NCBI GenBank assembly: GCA_947600345.1
Contig: CANQGC010000052.1
Coordinates: 1-13,893 of the forward strand
Direction of reading: 5' to 3'
From: an uncultured Clostridia bacterium
Lineage (GTDB): Bacteria > Bacillota > Clostridia > Christensenellales > Aristaeellaceae
DNA: 13,893 nucleotides
In this document: piece by piece, positions 1 to 6,228 of the stretch
How positions within the stretch are numbered: the stretch's first letter is position 1
Layout of the letters: each line of letters starts with the position of its first letter
Made by a program: the position numbers and the translations under genes
Notes under the pieces: generated by a model
The model's input: the letters and a program-made list of their open reading frames with translations, nothing else
What the model was told of the DNA's origin: nothing
Databases searched by the model: none

Positions 1-882
1 GATGAGCACGCTGTCGAAGGGCATCAGCTCCAGCTCGCCATCGCCCCAGCGCAGCTTGCAGGGGCCCAGGGGCGTCAGGAACAGCATCCTGCCGTCGCTC
101 ACCGGCATGCTGCCCGATACGTTCAGGCGGCAGAGCTCAAAGTACGGATTGGAGATGTAGTAGGTCCGGCTGCCGCCCTTGCACAGGCTGGTCACGCCGC
201 GCAGCTTCTCCGGCCGGAGGGAGGCGTCGGTCACCTCCGCCGCTTGCTTCAGGTGCAGCGGGCGCGGCTGGCCGTCCAGGTTCACACGGTTCCAGTCCCA
301 GACGCGGTAGGTCAGGTCGCTGGACTGCTGAATCTCGTACACCTGGATGCCTGCGCCCAGCGCGTGGATCAGGCCGCTGGGGAGGTAGTAGACGTCGCCC
401 GGGCGAACCTCCACCCAGCGCAGCGCGGATTCCACGCGCTCGCCCGAGAGCAGCTCCGCGGCGTTCTCGCCTTCCGCGTTCAAACCATAGCCGATCTTCG
501 CGCCCGGCTCGCAGTTGAGCACCACCCAAGCCTCGGTCTTGCCCAGCTTGCCGGCCTCGTTGGTGGCGGCGTAGGCGTCGCCGGGGTGCACCTGCACGGA
601 CAGCGTCTGCTGCGCGTCGATGAGCTTGAGCAGCAGAGGGAAGCCGCCCGTCGCGCCGGTCAGCTCGGTACCCCACAGCTCGACCATTCGGGGCAGCGTC
701 ATGCCGGCGTGGACGCCGTTGCGCACGCTGCTCTCGCGGCCCGGCAGCGCCGAGATCTCCAGGCTCTCGCCGGTCTGCTCGGGGGCTTCCTTCAGAAATG
801 CGTCGCGCAGCATGGAGCCGCCCCAGGGCGTCTCGCTGCCGGAGCGGAAATAGGGGGCCATCAACAGCGGATACAGCGTCAT
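1..882 (-). CDS. manA: Mannose-6-phosphate isomerase, class I (3' end cut by window edge)
   Basis: The enzyme interconverts mannose-6-phosphate and fructose-6-phosphate in the cytoplasm, linking mannose use or GDP-mannose supply to glycolysis. The reading frame is open through 294 codons to the window edge with no stop; type I enzymes of Firmicutes are about 310-320 residues, so roughly 20 C-terminal residues are missing. The zinc-site motifs of the cupin fold are visible: LSVQVHPGD (Gln and His ligands), KTEAWVVLN (Glu) and YYLPSGLIHALG (His), followed by the conserved stretch QQSSDLTYRVWDWNR. The N-terminus MTLYPLLMAPYFRSGSETPWGG is typical of the family apart from sequence detail. The ATG at 882-880 has AGGAGG seven bases upstream. 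It is transcribed divergently from the nuclease-helicase gene and has its own strong promoter. Family assignment is firm; the physiological pathway is not shown by neighbours. Confidence 0.93.
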   Translation of the reverse strand, partial: MTLYPLLMAPYFRSGSETPWGGSMLRDAFLKEAPEQTGESLEISALPGRESSVRNGVHAGMTLPRMVELWGTELTGATGGFPLLLKLIDAQQTLSVQVHPGDAYAATNEAGKLGKTEAWVVLNCEPGAKIGYGLNAEGENAAELLSGERVESALRWVEVRPGDVYYLPSGLIHALGAGIQVYEIQQSSDLTYRVWDWNRVNLDGQPRPLHLKQAAEVTDASLRPEKLRGVTSLCKGGSRTYYISNPYFELCRLNVSGSMPVSDGRMLFLTPLGPCKLRWGDGELELMPFDSVLI

Positions 883-897
883 ATTACAACCTCCTGC

Positions 898-926
898 TTG
901 AAAAACTTGAACGAGTGGCATATACT
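898..926 (+). promoter_or_regulatory. Sigma-A promoter of the nuclease-helicase gene
   Basis: TTGAAA (898-903), a 17-base spacer and TATACT (921-926). Transcription would start near 933 and leave a leader of about 59 bases. The box similarity is good (two mismatches from consensus in total) and this is the only convincing plus-strand promoter in the gap. Confidence 0.65.
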
Positions 927-942
927 ATTGATCGTACCTATT

Positions 943-971
943 ATTGTACTTGCTGTTTGTGAAGCTGTCAA
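943..971 (-). promoter_or_regulatory. Sigma-A promoter of manA
   Basis: On the minus strand the -35 box is TTGACA (966-971, perfect consensus) and the -10 box is TACAAT (943-948), separated by 17 bases. Transcription would begin near 936, giving a leader of about 54 bases before the manA start. The promoter points toward the helicase promoter, which lies at 898-926 on the other strand. Confidence 0.85.
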
Positions 972-991
972 GTGCGGGAAGGGGGCGCGCG

Positions 992-3304
992 ATGGAGGTC
1001 TGCGTGGTGAGCGTGCGGGAGCTGGCGGAGTTCGCCTGCGAGGGCGGAAGCCTGGTCGCGGGCGCGGCGATGCAGCGGCGCATGCGCGAAGGCCGCGAGG
1101 GACACCAGGCCGTGCAGCGCGCCCTGCCCGAGGGTTGGCGGGCGGAGGTCCCGGCATCGCTGGACGCGGAAATCGAGGGCGTGCTCCTGCGCGTGCAGGG
1201 CCGGGCGGACGCGCTGCGCATCGCGGAGGATTGTGTGGAGGTCTGCGAGATCAAGACCACGCGCATCAATCCGCTGGAGGTCTGCCAGGACGACTACCCG
1301 GCGCACTGGGCCCAGGCGGAGATCTACGCCCACATGTTCTGCAAACAGACCGGAGTCTCCGAAGCGAGGGTGACGCTGCTCTACGCGGGCACGCGCGGCG
1401 GCGAGCAGCGCTTTCACCGGCGCTTCAATTCGGGGGAACTGGCGGAGCGCTTCGACGGCTACGCGCGGCCCTACGCCCTCTGGCGGCGGGAGGAGGAGCG
1501 CTGGCGCGAGGGCGCGGAGCCCACGCTGAAGGCGCTGCGCTTTCCGTATCCCGACTATCGCGACGGCCAGCGGGAGATGGCGAAGTGCGTCTACCGCGCG
1601 TTTGCGCGGGGAAGCCGGGCGCTGATCGAGGCGCCCACGGGCATCGGCAAGACCGCCGCCTCCCTCTACGGGGCGCTGAAGGCGCTGGGCGCTGGCAAGG
1701 TGAGCTCGGTATTCTACCTGACCGCGCGCACCACCGGCCGCCGCGCTGCCGAGGACGCGCTCAACCGCATGCGCGCGGGCGGGCTCAAGCTTCGCTCGGT
1801 GACCATCACGGCGAAGGAGAAGGTCTGCTTCCAGGAGAAAACCGACTGCGGTATGTGTCCCTACGGCGACGGCTACTACGACCGGCGGCGGGAGGCGCTG
1901 CGCGCGGCGATGGCGCGAGAGGTGTTCGGCGAGGAGGAGATCGAGGCGCTGGCGCGGGAGCACGAAATCTGCCCGTTCGAGCTTTCGCTGGATTTGACCA
2001 CGCTGGCGGACGTGGTGATCTGCGACTACAACTACGTGTTCGACCCCAAGGTTCGGCTCAAGCGCCACTTCGATAAGAAGAGCCGGGCGGGCATACTGGT
2101 CGACGAGGCCCACAACCTGCCGGATCGAAGCCGGGAGATGTTCTCGGCCGAGCTCTCCGGCACCCGCGTGGCGGCGCTGTGGGAGCGAAACCTGCGGCAG
2201 TTCGGCGAGCGGGACCCGCTGGTGCGCTGCCTGGCGGCGCTTACGGAGGCGCTGACGCTGCCGGACGCCGAGTACGACGCCCGCCGGGAGCCGCCGGAGG
2301 CGCTGGTGCGCGCGGCGGCGGAGTACTCCGAGCAGGCCGAGCGGCTGCGGGTGAGCGACGAGGAGCTGGTCGAGCTGTCATTAGACTGCGGTTGGTTTTC
2401 CCGCGTGGCGAAGAACTTCGACGAATCCGCCTACCGGGCGTTAATCAGACCGGAGTCTGTTGAGGATCACCGCATCGCGGTGAAGCTCTGGTGCTTCGCG
2501 CCGGAGAAATACATTGACCGCACCTTCTCCCGGGTGGGCGGCGCGGCGCTGTTCTCGGCGACGCTGGCACCGATGGATTTCTATGCCAAACTGCTGGCGG
2601 TTCCAGACCGAAGTCTGTGGATGCAGCTGGAATCTCCCTTCCCGCGGGAGAACCTCTTCGTGGCGCGGCTGCCGGTGCCGGTGAAGTTCCGGGATCGAGG
2701 CGAGAGCATGGAGCCGGTGACGCGCTCGATTCACGCGATGGCCCAGGCTCATCCGGGCAACTACCTGGCTTGCTTTCCCTCCCACGCCTATCTGACCCAG
2801 GCTTACCGCTACTACCGCTCCCGCTACCCGGACGAGCGCGCGATCTGCCAGGACAGCCACATGAGCGAGGCGCGACGCAGGCAGTTCATCGCGCGCTTTG
2901 AGGCCGGGCCGAAGGAATCCATGGTGGCGTTCATCGTGCTGGGCGGGGTGTTCTCCGAGGGCGTGGACCTGCCCGACGACCGCCTCTCCGGCGCGGCCAT
3001 CGTCTCCACGGGCATCCCCCAGGTGAACCCGGAATCGGAGCTGCTGCGCGAGCTCTACGACGACGGCTTCGAGGGCGGCACCGACGCCGCCTACACCTAC
3101 CCCGGCTTCCGAAGGGTGCTCCAGGCCGCTGGCCGCGTGATCCGCACGGAGACCGACCGCGGCGTTGTGCTGCTGATCGACCAGCGCTACGGCGCGGAGC
3201 AGTATCTGGAGCTGATGCCGCGCCACTGGCAGTTGCGCAAGATCGCCCGCATGAGCGAACTCAACCGTTCGTTGCACGCCTTCTGGGACGGCAAAAAGGA
3301 TTGA
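992..3304 (+). CDS. PD-(D/E)XK nuclease fused to XPD/DinG-type iron-sulfur DNA helicase
   Basis: This 770-residue protein joins two DNA-processing domains. Residues 1-165 carry the RecB/Cas4-type nuclease signature: GH at 37-38, GRAD with D73, CEIK with E86 and K88, and QAEIY with Q108 and Y112, so the nuclease looks intact. Residues 185-770 form a superfamily 2 helicase: Q-motif region, Walker A APTGIGKT (214-221), four cysteines C279, C286, C289 and C327 spaced as the XPD/DinG [4Fe-4S] domain, DEAH box (371-374), SAT (522-524), FSEGVDLP (654-661) and QAAGRVIR (711-718). DinG/XPD proteins unwind DNA 5'-3' at forks, R-loops or damage; coupling to a nuclease suggests end or flap processing, which is inference. 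The nuclease domain lacks the extra cysteine cluster of Cas4/AddB. The ATG at 992 has a weak GGAAGGGGG upstream. An upstream in-frame TTG at 944 would sit inside the opposing promoter and is unlikely. The next gene has its own promoter at the stop codon. Confidence 0.9.
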   Translation: MEVCVVSVRELAEFACEGGSLVAGAAMQRRMREGREGHQAVQRALPEGWRAEVPASLDAEIEGVLLRVQGRADALRIAEDCVEVCEIKTTRINPLEVCQDDYPAHWAQAEIYAHMFCKQTGVSEARVTLLYAGTRGGEQRFHRRFNSGELAERFDGYARPYALWRREEERWREGAEPTLKALRFPYPDYRDGQREMAKCVYRAFARGSRALIEAPTGIGKTAASLYGALKALGAGKVSSVFYLTARTTGRRAAEDALNRMRAGGLKLRSVTITAKEKVCFQEKTDCGMCPYGDGYYDRRREALRAAMAREVFGEEEIEALAREHEICPFELSLDLTTLADVVICDYNYVFDPKVRLKRHFDKKSRAGILVDEAHNLPDRSREMFSAELSGTRVAALWERNLRQFGERDPLVRCLAALTEALTLPDAEYDARREPPEALVRAAAEYSEQAERLRVSDEELVELSLDCGWFSRVAKNFDESAYRALIRPESVEDHRIAVKLWCFAPEKYIDRTFSRVGGAALFSATLAPMDFYAKLLAVPDRSLWMQLESPFPRENLFVARLPVPVKFRDRGESMEPVTRSIHAMAQAHPGNYLACFPSHAYLTQAYRYYRSRYPDERAICQDSHMSEARRRQFIARFEAGPKESMVAFIVLGGVFSEGVDLPDDRLSGAAIVSTGIPQVNPESELLRELYDDGFEGGTDAAYTYPGFRRVLQAAGRVIRTETDRGVVLLIDQRYGAEQYLELMPRHWQLRKIARMSELNRSLHAFWDGKKD

Positions 3305-3329
3305 AATTGGGCGAAGAATTTGGTATAAT
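3301..3329 (+). promoter_or_regulatory. Sigma-A promoter of the XpaC-like gene
   Basis: TTGAAA (3301-3306), a 17-base spacer and TATAAT (3324-3329). The -35 box overlaps the TGA stop of the helicase gene (3302-3304). The start would be near 3336, about 20 bases before the ATG at 3356. Confidence 0.82.
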
Positions 3330-3355
3330 GCGACCCGGGAGTGTGAGATGCGTCT

Positions 3356-4408
3356 ATGGCGAGGACATACAACGGAAGGTTTTATCTGCCGGACGAGCCG
3401 AAGGTGGGCACGGGCTGGCTCATCGGCGGTCTGCTGCTGATTCCCACCTGGCCGACGCTCATCACGCTGGCGGTGAGCATCGGCTGCTTCATCAAGTTCG
3501 GAAACCAGGTGAAGGAGCGCAACCTGTCCCGGCGCTTTCACGAGTATTGCGCGGTGATCGGCTGGCGCGGCCGCGTGCCGCTCAAGGAGCTCAAGCAGGC
3601 TTCGCCTTCGGGCACGGGCATCGGCGACGTGCGGCGGGACGTGCAGCAGATGATCACCCGCGGCTACTTCGGACCGAAGGCCATGATCGATCTGGCGCGC
3701 AACGAGCTGGTGCTGCCGGACATGCCGGATACCGCCGGTCGCGCAACCGGCCGAGCGAGAACCTGGCGCGACCTGGTTGCCGACGCGCTGGATCTGCTGC
3801 GCGGGGAGCGGCTGTTCCAGGAGGACGCCCGGCCGAACGACTTCCGGGAGGAGGAGGCCAGGCGCGAGGCGAGCGAGCCCCGAATGAAGCGCAATCCGGC
3901 CGAGGCGAGGCGGGCCGAGCCTGCGCCCCCACCGAAGCCGGAGCCGAAGCCGGAGCGCCCCGCGGAACCCGCGAAGCGCACCTACGCGGAGGAGCTGGAG
4001 CAGACGCTCAACGAGCTCTACCAGCTCAACGAGGGCATCGAGGACGCGGCGGTCTCCCAGCGCATCGACCGGATCGGCACGCTCACGGCGGGCATCTTCC
4101 GCGCGGTGATCGAGCGCCCGGAGCGGGAGCAGGACGTGCGCAAGTTCATGAACTACTACCTGCCGACGACGCTGAAGCTGCTGCGCAGCTACGACATGCT
4201 CGAGGGGCAGCGCGTCCAGAGCCAGAACATCACCGACAGCCGCAAAAAGATCGAGGATGTGCTCGACATGCTGATTCAGGCCTACGAGCGCCAGCTCGAC
4301 CGGCTCTACAGGGACGACGCGCTGGACATCGCCGCGGAGGTGGACGTGCTGGAAGAGATGATGGCGGGGGACGGGCTTTCGTCGAAGCTGGAATTCCCGA
4401 GCCACTGA
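3356..4408 (+). CDS. XpaC-like membrane protein (5-bromo-4-chloroindolyl phosphate hydrolysis family)
   Basis: A 350-residue protein. Residues 20-48 are hydrophobic and would form one or two membrane segments, with a proline (W32-P33) in the middle suggesting a hairpin. Residues 50-175 are a charged soluble region with a possible winged-helix-like stretch (LKELKQASPSGTGIGDVRRDV). Residues 187-205 form a Pro/Lys/Glu linker. The C-terminal domain (about 208-340) is helical and matches the XpaC family: RKFMNYYLPTTLKLLRSY and SRKKIEDVLDMLIQAYERQL. XpaC was named for hydrolysis of a chromogenic phosphate in Bacillus, but its molecular role is not established, and it is often next to a TelA-type toxic-anion resistance gene, which is absent here. 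Bacillus XpaC is about 200 residues; the N-terminal extension here is extra. The ATG at 3356 has a weak GTGAG eight bases upstream. It is followed by hairpin terminators. Confidence 0.85.
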   Translation: MARTYNGRFYLPDEPKVGTGWLIGGLLLIPTWPTLITLAVSIGCFIKFGNQVKERNLSRRFHEYCAVIGWRGRVPLKELKQASPSGTGIGDVRRDVQQMITRGYFGPKAMIDLARNELVLPDMPDTAGRATGRARTWRDLVADALDLLRGERLFQEDARPNDFREEEARREASEPRMKRNPAEARRAEPAPPPKPEPKPERPAEPAKRTYAEELEQTLNELYQLNEGIEDAAVSQRIDRIGTLTAGIFRAVIERPEREQDVRKFMNYYLPTTLKLLRSYDMLEGQRVQSQNITDSRKKIEDVLDMLIQAYERQLDRLYRDDALDIAAEVDVLEEMMAGDGLSSKLEFPSH

Positions 4409-4419
4409 GGTATCGACAA

Positions 4420-4453
4420 GCGAAAAGCGGAGGGCAAGTCCTTCGCTTTTTGC
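4420..4453 (+). terminator. Hairpin terminator after the XpaC-like gene
   Basis: A 14-pair stem (4420-4433 with 4440-4453, two G-U wobbles) around the loop GCAAGT. The inner eight pairs AGCGGAGG/CCTTCGCT are followed by TTTTTGC, the usual intrinsic layout for the plus strand. The arm also has A's on its 5' side, so it could act in both directions. Confidence 0.75.
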
Positions 4454-4535
4454 ATCGAGAACCCTTCGCATTCCCCCTGCACCAAACCTCATCCTTCGGC
4501 GCTCTGCAAGCAGAAAAGCTCTTTCAAAATAAAAT

Positions 4536-4567
4536 ACCGAGCGGAGGGCAATCGCCCTCCGCTCGGT
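4536..4567 (-). terminator. Intrinsic terminator of the peptidoglycan-binding lipoprotein gene
   Basis: A perfect 14-pair stem (4536-4549 with 4554-4567) with a four-base loop. Read on the minus strand it is followed by ATTTTATTTTG, and it lies 25 bases past the stop of the leftward lipoprotein gene. It shares the words AGCGGAGGGCAA with the neighbouring terminator at 4420-4453. The rest of 4454-4535 shows no gene or clear signal. Confidence 0.88.
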
Positions 4568-4591
4568 GTTACAAACCATTCATCCCGGACT

Positions 4592-6094
4592 TTACGTCCC
4601 CCAAATCTCCGGCGGTTGTTCGTCCGCCGTGCCCGCCGCGCCGTCGGTGAAGCCGTTCATCTCGTCGAACGTGGGCCCGGCCACGCCGCTCGTGGCCTCG
4701 GGCTCCTGCGTCTCTACCGGTTGCGATTCCCCGGAATCCTCATCGAGGGAGCTCCAGGGCGACAGGGTGGGGCCGGAGGAGGCGGGAACGACCGGCGGCA
4801 CCTCCGGAGTCGGGGAGGCGGTGACGACCGGGGCTGCCGTCGCGGCGGCGACGGTCTCGCCGTTGATGTTCAGCGCGAAGGAGGAATAGAGCACCGCCTG
4901 CATGTACGCGCTGCCGATGCCGTCCTGCGTCAGGCCGTTGGCGGATTCGAACAGGCGGATGGACGCCGTGGTCGCGGGGCCGTAGATGCCGTTGGGCGTG
5001 CCCATCGCGAAGCCCAGCTCGACCAGCCGCTCCTGCATGCGCTGCACCTCCTCGCCGGAGGAGCCCTCGATCAGGTTGGAGTACTTGCCCGAGAGCGTAT
5101 CGAAGCCGGGGGCGCGCCCGGACTGCAGAAGCGTCAGTATGCTGGTGTTGACCGCGCCGGACGGAAGCTGGCCGCAGGCCTCCTCGAAGAGCTTGATGGC
5201 GAGCTGCGTAGCGGCGTCGTCCTCGCCGGTGATCTCGCCGCTGAGGTAGCCCAGCTCGATCAGACGACTCTGAATCTGCGCCACGTCGCTGGAGTTCATG
5301 ACGTTGAGCGACTGGTTGACGTCACTGACGCTGGTGCTGCCGTAGGCGCGCGCGGTCTCGGAGTAGAGCTCGCGCTGCATGGCGACGCTGGCCACCTCCG
5401 AGGCGGTCAGGCCGTAGGACTCGTAGAAGAGCTTGACCGCGCTGGCGGTCTCGTCGTCGAATATGCCGGTGAGGTTGGAGATGGGGTAGTTCAGGTTCCT
5501 CAGGCGCTGCTGCAGCGCGTACACGGAGCTGCCCACGTCGCCGCGCTGCAGCGCCTGGTACTGGGAGATGACGGCGTTGTTGTAGGCCTCACTGCCGTAC
5601 ACCGGCGCGTCCTGGGCAAACAGGCGGGCCTGCATGTCCACGGTGGCGACGCCGGTCTGCATCGTGCCGTAGCTCTGCTCGAAGCGCCGCACGGCCATCT
5701 CGGTGTTCGCGTCGAACACGCCGGACACGCCCTCCGTGTAGTAGCCCAGCTCCTGCAGCCGGGTCTGGAGTGCCTGCACCGCGAGGCCCGTGTTGCCCAG
5801 GCGCAGCGAGCTGTAGTTGGAACTGTCGCTGTCCTCGCGCCGGGCCTCGCCCTGGAGGATGGTGGCGGAGTCGTTCACCGTGACGCCACCCTCGGAGTCG
5901 ATCACCAGCGGCTGGGCCTGCTCCTCGGCCATGGGCTCGGGCGTGACGGTGGCATAAGGCAGGGCGATATCGATGCTGTAGTCGGCCTGGGCGGTGAGCA
6001 CGCCCTCATCGATGCGCGCATCGCAGCCGCCGAGCGCCACGCTCGCGGCGCACAGCAGGCACAAGGACACGACCCTGGCAGTTCTCATCGGCAT
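4592..6094 (-). CDS. Lipoprotein with four peptidoglycan-binding (PG_binding_1) repeats
   Basis: A 500-residue exported protein. Residues 1-23 are a lipoprotein signal peptide ending in the lipobox ALGGC, with Cys24 as the lipidated residue. A linker (25-94) leads to four repeats of the three-helix PG_binding_1 type, at about 97-158, 182-243, 266-323 and 341-402. Each has the pattern LQxRLxELGY...GxFDxxTxxAVxxFExxxG, best seen in LQTRLQELGYYTEG and VQRMQERLVELGF. Residues 412-500 are rich in Pro, Ser, Thr and Glu and look disordered. No hydrolase, amidase or L,D-transpeptidase domain is attached, so the visible role is binding cell wall from the outer face of the membrane. The start is the ATG at 6094-6092 because GGAGG lies eight bases before it; an in-frame ATG at 6139 has no such site and would bury the signal peptide. 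It has its own promoter 134 bases after the membrane-protein gene upstream. Confidence 0.88.
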   Translation of the reverse strand: MPMRTARVVSLCLLCAASVALGGCDARIDEGVLTAQADYSIDIALPYATVTPEPMAEEQAQPLVIDSEGGVTVNDSATILQGEARREDSDSSNYSSLRLGNTGLAVQALQTRLQELGYYTEGVSGVFDANTEMAVRRFEQSYGTMQTGVATVDMQARLFAQDAPVYGSEAYNNAVISQYQALQRGDVGSSVYALQQRLRNLNYPISNLTGIFDDETASAVKLFYESYGLTASEVASVAMQRELYSETARAYGSTSVSDVNQSLNVMNSSDVAQIQSRLIELGYLSGEITGEDDAATQLAIKLFEEACGQLPSGAVNTSILTLLQSGRAPGFDTLSGKYSNLIEGSSGEEVQRMQERLVELGFAMGTPNGIYGPATTASIRLFESANGLTQDGIGSAYMQAVLYSSFALNINGETVAAATAAPVVTASPTPEVPPVVPASSGPTLSPWSSLDEDSGESQPVETQEPEATSGVAGPTFDEMNGFTDGAAGTADEQPPEIWGT

Positions 6095-6102
6095 TTGTAG
6101 TT

Positions 6103-6107
6103 CCTCC
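6103..6107 (-). promoter_or_regulatory. Ribosome-binding site fixing the lipoprotein start
   Basis: GGAGG on the minus strand, eight bases before the ATG at 6094-6092. It decides between this start and the in-frame upstream ATG at 6139. The leader upstream (6122-6137) also holds a small GGCCG/CGGCC hairpin. Confidence 0.75.
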
Positions 6108-6160
6108 GGAATATCCATAAGGGCCGGAAAGTCGGCCATATATATCTGAATCCAACCTTT

Positions 6161-6189
6161 ATTTTAACGCAAATTCTCTCCAAACACAA
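6161..6189 (-). promoter_or_regulatory. Probable sigma-A promoter of the lipoprotein gene
   Basis: On the minus strand TTGTGT (6184-6189), a 17-base spacer and TAAAAT (6161-6166). No terminator is visible after the upstream membrane-protein gene, so read-through from it may add to expression. Confidence 0.6.
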
Positions 6190-6228
6190 GCGCCTTTCCA
6201 AAGTTTATGGACTTATTACATATCCTTT

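Noticed and set aside
944..991. Upstream extension of the helicase from TTG 944
   Set aside because: It overlaps the manA promoter and has no ribosome-binding site; the ATG at 992 is sufficient for the full domain.
244..2076. Long open frame on the plus strand across manA and the helicase gene
   Set aside because: It is antisense to manA and out of frame with the helicase. Its product is Arg/Gly/Ala-rich low-complexity sequence, typical of high-G+C shadow frames.
2441..4579. 712-codon open frame on the minus strand opposite the helicase and XpaC genes
   Set aside because: Leu/Arg/His-rich composition with no domain. The plus-strand genes in the same place carry clear family motifs.
4616..6100. 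494-codon open frame on the plus strand opposite the lipoprotein
   Set aside because: No recognisable motif or ribosome-binding site, while the minus strand shows a signal peptide and four repeats.
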